From Prostheceraeus crozeri (taxonomy: Eukaryota > Platyhelminthes > Polycladida > Euryleptidae): DNA of 64,000 nucleotides. Below the pieces are notes generated by a model. That model was not told where the DNA came from and did not search any database. It saw only the letters and a program-made list of their open reading frames with translations. The translations under genes and the position numbers were made by a program. Below are positions 11,661-22,000 of this stretch, in pieces (position 1 is the stretch's first letter; each line of letters begins with the position of its first letter). Location: NCBI GenBank assembly GCA_907163375.1, contig CAJQUW010001764.1:1-64000 (forward strand). Direction: 5' to 3'.

Positions 11661-11904
11661 CAATACAGAAATCGTGAAATACCGGCATTTGAAATTATTT
11701 GCATTTATGGTAACTGCATGAAGTAATTTAAACTGTTCAACCATCCCAAATGTTAAATAAATTGATGAATTTTATCTGACTTTCAAGGGAAGCTAATAAA
11801 ATCAGTACTAGTTAGCCCAACGCTTCAAAATTCTATAACTGGATTTAAGTGAACGGCATTTATCATCGTTTATCCTCTATACTTCTACATAACAAGTAAA
11901 CGCT

Positions 11905-13733
11905 AGTAGTAAATAAATCTACACCACTGGATAGCGCAAGATGGCCGCCGTCGACCGACCTCCCCCCTCCTGTCAGACGAGGGCGTCGGCCCTAGTCCGC
12001 CAACGGGTTGCTTCGACTCCCCCCCTCTGGACCGACGGCGTAGCGAGAGGTTGTTCGTGGTGCGCTCTCCAGGTTGGCGTGGTGTGCCGGCCAGGTTGGA
12101 AGGGTGGAATTTCGGTGCGAGACCCCTCCCATCGTGTTTCTCGTCAAAAGTTGGATTAACAAAATTTTTTCACCCCCCCCCTCGGCAGCGATCTTCTAAT
12201 TTTGGTTCTAGTGGATGGATTTTGTCTTATAGATACTCATTTGAAAGAGGAGAAAAAACTGCTCAATGACATTTTTGTTGCGAGTCAATCGGATCAGCCG
12301 TTCAAAAGTTAGAGCTGTTACAAGATTTCACGTCGGACCTCACCTGAAAAAATCATGTGTCAGAGTGACTTTGTATGGGAAAAATTTTTTTCCAAAGTGT
12401 CGAATTTCGACCTGGGACCCTGACCAAAGTTTGTTTCATCAAATTTCACCGACCCCCCCCTCGGCAGCGATCTTCTAATTTTGGTTCTAGTGGATGGATT
12501 TTGTCTTATAGATACTCATTTGAAAGAGGAGAGAAAAAACTGCTCGGTGACATTTTTGTTGCGAGTCAATCCGATCAGCCGTTCAAAAGTTAGAGCTGTT
12601 ACAAGATTTCACGTCGGACCTCACCTGAAAAAATCCTAAGTGTCAGAGTGACTTTGTATGGGAAAATTTTTTTCCAAAGTGTCGAATTTCGACCTGGGAC
12701 CCTGACCAAAGTTTGTTTCATCAAATTTCACCGACCCCCCCCCTCGGCAGCGATCTTCTAATTTTGGTTCTAGTGGATGGATTTTGTCTTATAGATACTC
12801 ATTTGAAAGAGGAGAAAAAACTGCTCAATGACATTTTTGTTGCGAGTCAATCCGATCAGCCGTTCAAAAGTTAGAGCTGTTACAAGATTTCACGTCGGAC
12901 CTCACCTGAAAAAATCATAAGTGTCAGAGTGACTTTGTATGGGAAAATTTTTTTTCCAAAGTGTCGAATTTCGACCTGGGACCCTGACCAAAGTTTGTTT
13001 CATCAAATTTCACCGACCCCCCCCTCGGCAGCGATCTTCTAATTTTGGTTCTAGTGGATGGATTTTGTCTTATAGATACTCATTTGAAAGAGGAGAAAAA
13101 ACTGCTCAATGACATTTTTGTTGCGAGTCAATCCGATCAGCCGTTCAAAAGTTAGAGCTGTTACAAGATTTCACGTCGGACCTCACCTGAAAAAATCCTA
13201 AGTGTCAGAGTGACTTTGTATGGGAAAATTTTTTTTCCAAAGTGTCGAATTTCGACCTGGGACCCTGACCAAAGTTTGTTTCATCAAATTTCACCGACCC
13301 CCCCCCTCGGCAGCGATCTTCTAATTTTGGTTCTAGTGGATGGATTTTGTCTTATAGATACTCATTTGAAAGAGGAGAAAAAACTGCTCAATGACATTTT
13401 TGTTGCGAGTCAATCGGATCAGCCGTTCAAAAGTTAGAGCTGTTACAAGATTTCACGTCGGACCTCACCTGAAAAAATCCTAAGTGTCAGAGTGACTTTG
13501 TATGGGAAAATTTTTTTTCCAAAGTGTCGAATTTCGACCTGGGACCCTGACCAAAGTTTGTTTCATCAAATTTCACCGACCCCCCCCCCTCGGCAGCGAT
13601 CTTCTAATTTTGGTTCTAGTGGATGGATTTTGTCTTATAGATACTCATTTGAAAGAGGAGAAAAAACTGCTCAATGACATTTTTGTTGCGAGTCAATCCG
13701 ATCAGCCGTTCAAAAGTTAGAGCTGTTACAAGA
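11905..13733. repeat. Left terminal inverted repeat including tandem array
   Basis: The outer part (11905-12170) has the unique GC-rich end shared with 27490-27785. From 12173 it continues as six near-identical ~281-bp units, each opening with a tract of 8-10 C followed by TCGGCAGCGATCTTC (tracts near 12173, 12453, 12735, 13017, 13298 and 13580). Each unit contains GTTCAAAAGTTAGAGCTGTT and GTGTCAGAGTGACTTTGTAT. The right end has only about two such units, so the array expanded on one side only. Confidence 0.9.
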
Positions 13734-14030
13734 TTTTGTGTCAGACCTCGGATTTCACGAAAAAATCCTAAGTGTCAGAGTGACTTTGTATGGACAAAAT
13801 TTTGAAAATTTTTTCAAAGTGTCGCATTTCGACCTGGGACCTTTACCAAAACAGTTTTCATCAAATTTCTCCGAACGGTAGGGGGGAGGGGGGGTCAGTG
13901 AAAAGTGATGAAAAAAGTTTTGGTAAGGGTCCCAGATTGAAATTCGGAAGTTTAAATTTTTTCAAAATTTTCACCACACTGGAGCTCCCACACTTAGGAA
14001 TTTTTTCACTTGTGGCATGTTACATGGCCA
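13734..14030. repeat. Diverged inner unit of the left array
   Basis: A seventh, clearly diverged version of the array unit. It keeps AAAATCCTAAGTGTCAGAGT and GACCTGGGACC but has a G-rich tract (about 13878-13894) in inverse sense, then fades out near 14010. It marks the boundary between the inverted repeat and the coding interior. Confidence 0.7.
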
Positions 14031-14180
14031 TGTGCTGACCCACCCACTTCCCGTGGTCACATGAGAATGGTTCAGGTGTCACATGATAGAGAATGATGAG
14101 ACGAATCGTTTGCAACAAACCGCATGTCGCTACGATGAATACTTTCGGAGATAGAGTCATTTTAAGTTTTCTTCTGAGCA

Positions 14181-14230
14181 TATATAAAACCCCCGGCAAC
14201 GTAAGTCTGATCACTTCATCGAAAGACGAG
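14181..14230 (+). promoter_or_regulatory. TATA box and leader exon of the first plus-strand gene
   Basis: TATATAAAAC (14181-14190) is followed about 30 bases later by a likely leader that ends GACGAG before GTAAGCG at 14231, a donor-like junction. The matching acceptor CCTTACAG lies just before 14786, close to the start codon at 14792. The splice is inferred from consensus only. Confidence 0.5.
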
Positions 14231-14536
14231 GTAAGCGACGGTCGTCGCTCTGAGCTCCCGATATCGGGTGTTTCAAAGGACTCTATCTTTTGAAGTAGGC
14301 AAGCAATCTTCTTACTTCAAAGTTTGTGTGAGAGTTTGATAGTGTCTTTACTACTGATAAATTTTTTTAAAAGTAGTATGAGTAGTAAATGCGAAATTTT
14401 TTAAAAATTCTTAATTTTCAGTTTTTTCAAAGTTTTAACATGTAGTCTAAGGTTTTCAAGTATGCTGAGTTCAAATCTGCTATCAGATTTGAAATTTAAC
14501 TCAGTCTAAGGCAGCTTTGAGGGGTTAGATCCCAGC

Positions 14537-14654
14537 TACTGATCACTACCTTTGACTCGGCGTTGCTGTTACCCCTTCGGGGCAGTGACAATGATGTCTT
14601 CAGCTGTAAATAGCGGGTATCGGGGAAGATCTTTCACTTCCCTAGTGATCAGTA
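14537..14654 (+). ncRNA. Structured RNA candidate inside the element's first intron
   Basis: TACTGATCACTA (14537-14548) pairs perfectly with TAGTGATCAGTA (14643-14654) and closes a ~118-nt domain. Inside are a CCCC-TTC-GGGG hairpin (14572-14582) and a GGGAAG/CTTCCC hairpin just before the closing strand. Immediately after comes GCC-TTCG-GGC (14659-14668), a classical UUCG tetraloop stem. Several stable, GC-rich stems in AT-rich DNA suggest a selected RNA fold. I do not recognise a known class (no hammerhead core, Sm site or tRNA boxes). Confidence 0.4.
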
Positions 14655-14791
14655 CAAGGCCTTCGGGCTGTCGACGGGATCGAGTGCCACTCACTACACT
14701 CAAATCTATCATTCCTCAATAAGTGTTATGCTTTAGGCTGTATACTACATGATTCAAAACTTATACTAATTTCATTACCTTACAGTTAACC

Positions 14792-15985
14792 ATGGTAAAC
14801 AACGATAAAAACAAGAAGTTTCATATCAAAACATGTGTGTGCGGTCGAATCAACCGCCGAGACGGTCTCAAGGACCACATAAAGAAGGCAGGGGCCGACC
14901 ACATGGTTATCCTGAGTAGGGTTGTCTGTGTGAAGTGTAGGGTGCTGTTGGTTGTTGGGCAGGAGGCCGAGTTCTATCTGAGGCATGGTGAGTGTACAGG
15001 AGGGTTGGTGACCGATTTGAGATTTGTGGAGTTGATGAATGCTGAGAAGGAGCGAATGTTGGGGAAAGAGAAAGAGGCCAAGAATGTTGTTGGGAATGCT
15101 AGTGGGAATGTTGTTGAGAATGCTAGTGGGAATGCTGTGGAGAATGAGGTAGAGAATGCTGTGGCCGGTTTGAAGGCTGAGAAGTGGCGGAAGAGAGTGT
15201 TTGAGAGTGATGATGAGGATGATGTGGATTTGGATAGGGAGCGAGTGAGGAAGTTGAGCTCTTCTTCGTCGGAGGTATCGAATATTGTCATTACCGACCC
15301 CCCGCAGAGCTCATCTTCCCCAATAGTGAAGGGTGGTGGGTTACGGAAGCAGTCGGCGCGGTGGGATGAGGATATGGAGAAGAAGCATGTGTCGCAGCAA
15401 GCGGCACATGCTTTGTTGGTTGATCGATATGAAAGTTTGAAGAAGGTGAATGAGAGAACGTTGGTCGAGTTGAGTGAGCTGAAAATGAAGGTGAAATGTA
15501 AGGAGGTGGCGGATGAGAATATCCGTATGAGGCGTGCTGTGAAAGAGTTGAAGGAGAATGTGCGAGTGTTGGAAGACGAGAATGATGAGCGAGAGAAGAG
15601 GACGAGTGCTGCAGAGAGGAGAATGGGAGAGGCAGAGTCGAAGTATGAGGAGTTGATGAAGGAGATGACTGTATTGAGAGCGAGGAATGCTGAGTTGGAG
15701 AGGAGTGTGAGTAGGCAGGGTGATGAGAGAGAGTCGTTTGCGAAGTTGGAGCGCATGAGGAATGAATGGAATCGCTTGAATGAGGACAGAATGTTTGAAT
15801 TTCACATCCCTATTCGGGATAACCATCTGGACGGCCAAGTCCTTGTGAATCAAAGTTTGGATGAGTCGATCATCTGTTATAATGGCCATCCAAGTAAAAA
15901 ATGCCTCCACGCCACTCTATGTATGCGCGGGCATCTACATAAATTTTCAGTGAGGAAGCCCGCGAGACTACCCAAGGATGGCTAA
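14792..15985 (+). CDS. Element protein: Cys/His N-terminus plus long coiled coil
   Basis: A 397-residue open frame starting at the first ATG after the acceptor near 14785. Residues about 10-65 contain paired cysteines and histidines (CVCG, HIKKAGADH, CVKC, RHGEC) that could bind zinc. Then come a low-complexity N/E/V/A repeat (about 95-125), an acidic-serine patch, and a predicted coiled coil from about 195 to 320, rich in E, K, R and L with heptad spacing (ELSELKMKVKCKEVADENIR). It uses G-rich codons unlike its neighbours. I do not recognise the family. By position it is an accessory or structural protein of the element. Confidence 0.6.
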   Translation: MVNNDKNKKFHIKTCVCGRINRRDGLKDHIKKAGADHMVILSRVVCVKCRVLLVVGQEAEFYLRHGECTGGLVTDLRFVELMNAEKERMLGKEKEAKNVVGNASGNVVENASGNAVENEVENAVAGLKAEKWRKRVFESDDEDDVDLDRERVRKLSSSSSEVSNIVITDPPQSSSSPIVKGGGLRKQSARWDEDMEKKHVSQQAAHALLVDRYESLKKVNERTLVELSELKMKVKCKEVADENIRMRRAVKELKENVRVLEDENDEREKRTSAAERRMGEAESKYEELMKEMTVLRARNAELERSVSRQGDERESFAKLERMRNEWNRLNEDRMFEFHIPIRDNHLDGQVLVNQSLDESIICYNGHPSKKCLHATLCMRGHLHKFSVRKPARLPKDG

Positions 15986-16072
15986 CTTGGTAAGTGAAAA
16001 GCAAATAAGATAGTATATCCTATTCTAATACATATCATTTTCATTGCAGATCTTTTCCCTGCCTTCACCACT

Positions 16073-16214
16073 CCCGAGAACGAACCAACGGCTCTCATAA
16101 GGGCCACCAAGGGGCAAGACATGATAGAACCTCCACGCGGTTTGCCCTGGGCAGTCTTCAGACTGGCGAATACTATCATTAAGTTGAATCTGCTATCAGT
16201 CAACTTGAACGTTG
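16073..16214 (+). repeat. Cassette repeat copy 1 (~140 bp)
   Basis: First of three near-identical copies starting CCGAGAACGAACCA and containing GGTTTGCCCTGGGCAGTCTT. It ends in an AAGTTGA...TCAACTT hairpin. A TATA box follows at 16231 and a small frame at 16270. Confidence 0.9.
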
Positions 16215-16230
16215 CGTCGCTTTAGAGGGG

Positions 16231-16238
16231 TATATAAA
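16231..16238 (+). promoter_or_regulatory. TATA box of the small frame at 16270
   Basis: TATATAAA, 32 bases upstream of the start codon at 16270, directly downstream of cassette copy 1. The CATTTCATTTCATTTC leader between them would be a very short 5' untranslated region. Confidence 0.5.
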
Positions 16239-16269
16239 CCACTACCTCTCATTTCATTTCATTTCAATC

Positions 16270-16536
16270 ATGCAGACGCCGAACACTCAAGTCAGCTCTC
16301 CTCGCGGACCGCAGTTAAGACCGCGAAATTTATTTAATGAATTTGCTAGAATAGAGGAGCAAGACAGAGTCCACAACAATCTTGCTCGGATTGGCAATGC
16401 GATGACAGCAAGTGTTGCCAATCCAATGGAATGGCGCTACATTCCACCCTCCACTCACATGCCAACTAGCATGGAAGTCGACACTGCTACCATGGAGAGA
16501 GTCAAAGACTCTCTCAGCAGAATCGGTATGGTGTAA
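16270..16536 (+). CDS. Small element protein, 88 residues, unrecognised
   Basis: It opens MQTPNTQVSSPRGPQLRPRN and contains LFNEFARIEEQDRVHNNLAR, with an SRIG/ARIG motif repeated near the middle and the end. It is hydrophilic, with no membrane segment or signal peptide. It has its own TATA box and lies between cassette copies 1 and 2, so it is one of several independently promoted small frames. Function unknown. Confidence 0.5.
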   Translation: MQTPNTQVSSPRGPQLRPRNLFNEFARIEEQDRVHNNLARIGNAMTASVANPMEWRYIPPSTHMPTSMEVDTATMERVKDSLSRIGMV

Positions 16537-16553
16537 GATGGCTGATGACGACC

Positions 16554-16694
16554 CCCGAGAACGAACCACCGGCCATGATAAGGGCCACCATGGGGCAAGA
16601 TTTGATAGAACCTCCTCGCGGTTTGCCCTGGGCAGTCTTCAGACTGGCGAATACTATCATTAAGTTGAATGTGCTATCAGTCAACTTGAACGTT
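16554..16694 (+). repeat. Cassette repeat copy 2
   Basis: Same ~140-bp unit as at 16073. After it comes GCAGTCGATTGCTATCCC, a motif that recurs in the tandem units at 17546-18130, then a TATA box at 16760. Confidence 0.9.
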
Positions 16695-16759
16695 GTGCAG
16701 TCGATTGCTATCCCTGAAGCATTCTGATTCGCTGTTGAGCAATTCATTGTTAAAAACCC

Positions 16760-16927
16760 TATATAAGCCAGAAGATTGTAGCGCTTCTCATTCAATTTTA
16801 AGTCACGATGGAAGCAACATCTCCTACCAACACCATTCCCGACTTCATCATCCTCGACGAGTGGGATTAAGAGGATGAGAAGGAGTGTGAGAAGAAGGGG
16901 AAGATCAAGAGGATCGTTTGGACGGAT
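16760..16927 (+). promoter_or_regulatory. TATA box with a very short downstream frame
   Basis: TATATAAG at 16760-16767 is followed by an ATG at 16808 opening a very short frame (about 20 residues, MEATSPTNTIPDFII...). Lysine/glutamate-rich coding-like sequence continues downstream. It is either a genuine micro-frame or the remains of a small gene of this element. Confidence 0.35.
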
Positions 16928-17063
16928 GAGGTGTGGACTCCTAATACCACCCGCATCCGAAAGGTGCCAGATGCACCAGTACGACCTCGGCGGTATAGGG
17001 TCTATGACAACCTAACCGTCATACCCATTGATTATTCCAGCCAATAGTCAAATCCACACCCGT

Positions 17064-17205
17064 CCCGAGAACGAACCATCGGCTCTCTTAAGGGCCACCA
17101 TGGGGCAAGACATGATAGAACCTCCTCGCGGTTTGCCCTGGGCAGTCTTCGGACTGGCGAATACTATCATTAAGTTGAATCTGCTATCAGTCAACTTGAA
17201 CGTTG
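17064..17205 (+). repeat. Cassette repeat copy 3
   Basis: Third copy of the ~140-bp unit, again ending in the AAGTTGA/TCAACTT hairpin. Downstream DNA (17206-17430) has a minus-strand frame of plausible composition, but nothing recognisable. Confidence 0.9.
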
Positions 17206-17545
17206 CAAATGAAGTTCGGTGTAATACTTCCTTTCGACGGGCGTTCCTGTAAAGGGCGGCGGTGAAACCCGTAGCTATGTATACCGCAAGGGACATTCGG
17301 CAATGGTCAATCTTGTTAAACCTCTCTGCGTCATGTTTGCAAGTGATTGCCTCTGTCTCAACGTAGTATGCATTCGCGTCAGGGCGACATTTAGCCAACT
17401 GTCGAAGGTTGCCTAAAACTTTCCATTGCATACGTTATGAGAACCATGAGTTCTACCTGTCTCTATCAATGAGACGAATTGATGAATGGAATGAAATGGG
17501 AGGACACTCACGCGCCACACGCAACATAACACACTTCTCTCTTCC

Positions 17546-18135
17546 GTAGTCTAACAAGCTCTTTACACATGGATCGCAGTCGATTGCTATCCCAGAATCA
17601 TGTAAGCTATCTTAATTTTATTTAACACTATTTCAGCTACCATCATCACCCATAAGAAATGTTATAAGATTTACAAGTTAAACTAAGCGTGCTACTATTT
17701 CCAAATGAAATCCACTTAAGCCCATCCGTAGTCTAACAAGCTCTTTACACATGGATCGCAGTCGATTGCTATCCCTGTATCAGAAGTGTAAGCTATCTTA
17801 ATTTTATTGAACACTATTTCATCTACCATCATCATCCATATGAAATGTTATAAGATGTACAAGTTAAACTAAGCGTGCTACTATTTCCAAATGAAAAACT
17901 ATACATGGTTAAATCATCCACTTGAGCCAATTCGTAGTCTAACAAGCTCTTTACACATGGATCGCAGTCGATTGCTATCCCTGTATCAGAAGTGTAAGCT
18001 ATCTTAATTTTATTTAACACTATTTCATCCACCATTATCACCCATATGAAATGTTATAAGATTTGCAAGTTAAACTAAGTGTGCTACTATTTCCAAATGA
18101 AAAAGTATACATGGTTAAATCATCTACTGAAGCCC
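17546..18135. repeat. Three ~200-bp tandem units
   Basis: Units begin CGTAGTCTAACAAGCTCTTT near 17546, 17728 and 17934 and share ACATGGATCGCAGTCGATTG and GTAAGCTATCTTAATTTTAT. They hold no open frame. The CAGTCGATTGCTATCCC core is also present at 16697, linking this array to the promoter cassettes. Confidence 0.85.
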
Positions 18136-18310
18136 CATTCAAGTAAGTCAGTATGAAAGCAAAGATAATACGAAGTAAAAATTTATTATGGCATGTATTT
18201 CAAAAGGTCTTCATCGTCAATATCGTCCCAGAGTCTGACTTCACATAGATCACAAAAACAGTTCACTTGCTTCAATCGTTCTTCTACCGCGAGCCTCACT
18301 TTGTCGATGT

Positions 18311-18643
18311 TCACTCCGCCCACTCCGCCATAGTTCGTGGCTGGGAGTTAGGGGTGTACCATTCCCATAATTGATGGAGGAATTTGGTGCTGGTGATCTC
18401 CATCACATCATCAGTATCGTACTGCAGATACTTCCACCTCACGCCTGTTAAGTCGGGACACTCCTCACATACACTCTCCTCTTCGTCGTCCGCTGGTAAT
18501 GACAACCTTCTAATGTTGTCGAGTCGGTATACTTTCTCCACCTTCCCCTTCGTTGGAGCGTTTGGTGCAACGAGCGCCTTTGGCGATGAGCATGGAGAAG
18601 AGAACTCCAATGTAGTGTTCGGTGTTGTCGGAGGGCTTGTCAT
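18311..18643 (-). CDS. Small acidic element protein, 110 residues, unrecognised
   Basis: Minus-strand frame with a threonine/proline/serine-rich start (MTSPPTTPNTTLEFSS), an acidic patch with CEECPDL, and a C-terminal WKYLQYDTDD and LWEWYTPNSQ stretch rich in aromatics. It diverges from the polymerase region with only ~140-260 bp between them, so both may share a bidirectional control region near 18680-18780. Function unknown. Confidence 0.5.
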   Translation of the reverse strand: MTSPPTTPNTTLEFSSPCSSPKALVAPNAPTKGKVEKVYRLDNIRRLSLPADDEEESVCEECPDLTGVRWKYLQYDTDDVMEITSTKFLHQLWEWYTPNSQPRTMAEWAE

Positions 18644-18740
18644 GTTGACTGTGAATAATAACTTTGAAATGTTTTCTAATTCTTAAGTATAAACAAGCAA
18701 CCAATCAGAATGAACAGCCAATGAATGATGAATATGAAAG

Positions 18741-18750
18741 TATATATGCA
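18741..18750 (+). promoter_or_regulatory. TATA box upstream of the polymerase region
   Basis: TATATATGCA, about 325 bases before the first polymerase-side frame. GTAAGT-type donors follow (one directly after an ATG near 18893) and a good acceptor TTTCTCTTTCAG ends at 19080, so a short leader intron is plausible. Confidence 0.45.
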
Positions 18751-19064
18751 AAGTGACATTCGTGTCATTTCACTCTGTCTTTGAGACGTGTAAGTGGACT
18801 GTTCTCTAGTAAATTCCAAATTTGAGACGTATTATTTGAGTGAAGTCTCTATCTTGTTGAAGAATCAACCTTAAACATAATTTCCTTGAAATGGTAAGTT
18901 GAAGATTTCCTCTCTCATCTCCCTCAAACGTGTGGCTAATAGCATCTTCTTCAATTTCGGGCATCTACTTCATCACCAAAGCCCTCCCTTCTCAAGGAAA
19001 GTTTAGAGCTGTTGAGTGAAGGTAGGTTGTAACAATACACTGAGACTTAAACAGAGATGATAGA

Positions 19065-22000
19065 ATGATTTCTCTTTCAGGTGATGTTAGTTCCAGCTCA
19101 GGACTCTCGCGACAAGGCAACGAGTGGGGATGTGCTGACTGCGGACATATTTTCACAAGGAAGCACAGTCTCCTTCGACACATCAAACAACGTGTGTGTC
19201 AACGCAAAGCGGCATCAATCTCCGGAGGTGAAGTTGATTCTGACGATGACATCTCCTTTCCTTGTGATTTGTGCCCTCTTTCTTTCGATAGCCCCTTTCA
19301 GCGATTTTCGCACGGACTTCAACACACGCATGCAAATGATCACTACACCAACGGTACCTCTACAATCTCCCTCATTAACGTTTCCCATAGTCATTTAGTA
19401 CGCGACAACTGCATGGAGTCCAATACTCAAATAGTAGATTTTCCTGAGTGACTCCTTCAAAATTCTAACATTATCGAAGCGCTCTTCAACAATTTAGACA
19501 ATTTTAGAATGAAGGCGCTCATCTACCTCAAACTAAAATATATTAAGATAGATTTTCTAACGGGTCAAGTGACGGAGAGAATACAGTTTCATGTTCCTTC
19601 CTCTTCCGCAACCGAAGTTGTAGACTGCGAGTCTTGGCTAAATTTCCATATTCAATGTTTAAAATCAAATGTACATAAATTCAATCAACACGACAGCGCT
19701 CTCATTTTTGATGGCGTGGACTCAGCCATGTTCAAAATTTCCCTATTAGAAAGTCATGCAGCTCGAGGCACATTTAAACTACCAAAAACGTTATATAATA
19801 AGAAAGCTGTCATCAATGTCGATTGTAAATCGCAGTGTTTCAAATATGCAGTCCTATCCATCCTTCACTATAATGATTTCAACGCGAATCGAAATCATAC
19901 CTATAGCTATAGACAGTGGGAGGATGAACTAGTCTTTGAAGGTTGTGATAGTAACAACATGAAAATCAAAGATGTAGAAACGTTCGAAAAACATAATCAG
20001 ATTAAAATTGTCGTTCACGTGTGGGAGAAGGGGTTGAAGGGTGCCCGCTATAATTCACGTTCAACTTGTTATGAACGTGTAGTCAACCTCTTATTAGTAA
20101 AACAAGATGATAGCGAGGAATGGCACTACTGTGGTATTCCCAAAATCTCTCGCTTGTATACACACTTAGGGCGCTCTAAAAGTGGTGAACATTTTGTATG
20201 CGACCGCTGCATCCGCTCCTTTTGGAGTAAACATAAATTTGAAACTCACTATGAATGGTGCAAGCGAGGTAAATTACAGATGGAACGCATGCCCAAAGAT
20301 AAAATATTTTCACATAGGGATAATGGTGACGAATTAAGTCCCCTGCGTGTCATTTACGCAGACATCGAATGCTACATTGATGATAACATCCACAAGCCAG
20401 CAGCCATATCCTGCTATGAAGTATGGCATGACCACTTTAGAAATAGGCAAAACAAAATGCATACTTGGCAAGGTGAAGATTGTATTTCAAAATTTCTAGA
20501 ATTTCTCGATAAAGCTGCTAAATTTCAACAATCATATGATTCCCAATTGCAGCGTAAGTCACTACATATGTCAGATGAAGACAAACAGAAATTCGAAAGT
20601 TGGACATCGTGCCCTAAATGTCATAAAACATTTGATGACGATAAAATTAAGAAAGTGCGTGATCATGATCACATCACTGGTAAATTTAGAAACGCACTCT
20701 GCTCCAAATGTAACTTTTCACATAGGTTGAGACGTTGTGTACTACCCGTCATTTTTCATAACTTTAAGGGCTATGACAGTCATATGCTCATAAAAGGAGG
20801 GTTGAGCCAGATGAAATCGTGGCAGTTTAATGTTATAGCACAAACGAGAGAAAAATTCATGGCAATGACAGCAAAAGTACCAGTAGATAAAACTAAAGAA
20901 AATAAGACAGTCTTCTTCGAAACAAAATTTTTAGATTCATTTCAATTCATGTCAGCGTCACTAGCTTCTCTCGTTCGAAATCTCAAGTTTCTTCCACATA
21001 GTCAAACTTTGAAGAAACACTATCCAAATTTAACAGATGACATGATCACTAGCAAAGGAGTCTTTCCCTATGCGTATTTTAGCTCAATGTCTAAACTATA
21101 TGAAACAACCCTTCCTTCCATTGACAAATTCCAAAACGATTTGACGGGTGAAGATTGTCCAGTAGAAGATTATGAACATGCTCAAGAGGCATGGTTAAAA
21201 TTTGATTGTAAAACGTTTGGCGATTATATGATCGCTTACTTAGAATTAGATGTCATTTTGCTGGCTGATGTCTTTCAGGAATTTCGACGAGTGGCATTAG
21301 AAGAAGACAAATTAGATCCTGTCCACTTTGTCAGTCTACCAGCCATGTCCTTTAAATCAGCCTTTAAAATGACTGGTGAGACCATTCATCTCTTACAAGA
21401 CCCCGAGATGTATAACATATTTGAGCGCGGAATACGCGGTGGTCTCACATTTGTAAATAAACATCATATAAAATCTGAAACAGTAGGTGATGACCATATC
21501 CACCTAAAGTATTATGACCAAAATAATTTATATGGCAGTTCACTGTCTAAACCACTACCTCATTCCGAGTTTAGTTGGTTAAAACAAGATGAGCTTGAGT
21601 ATTACTCCAACCCTTCAAACATACTGAAGATTCCAGATGAAGGTGATTGGGGATATTATTTTGAAGTGGATTTGATTTATCCAAATAGTATCTAAAATAA
21701 AACTGCTGATTTCCCACTCGCACCTGAATCTGGTGAAGTGACTGAAGATATGTTTTCACCATTCATGTCACAATTTCATGATAACTTAAGAGAGTGTGGA
21801 CAGCCAAGGTATAAACCATGCCGCAAACTTTTACTCACCCAATATGATAAGAAAAATTATCTCGTGCACTTCTGCATACTAAAATTCTATTTAGAAATGG
21901 GCATGCTTCTAAAGTCAGTTCACCGCATCATCAAATTTAGACAGAAAGCCTTCCTCAAACCATATATTAATAGTAACAGCCAGAAACGTGCACTAACCCA

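Noticed and set aside
12051-13720. Repeated ~70-residue frames in the left tandem array
   Set aside because: They recur because the 281-bp unit recurs; residues are set by C-tracts and the unit sequence, and frames shift with tract length.
14537-14668. Structured region considered as a tRNA, snRNA or hammerhead
   Set aside because: It lacks tRNA arm spacing, an Sm site and the CTGATGA/GAAA cores; left as an unclassified fold.
14974-15910. Long minus-strand frames opposite the coiled-coil gene
   Set aside because: Antisense shadows of a purine-rich coding strand, giving leucine/serine-rich nonsense.
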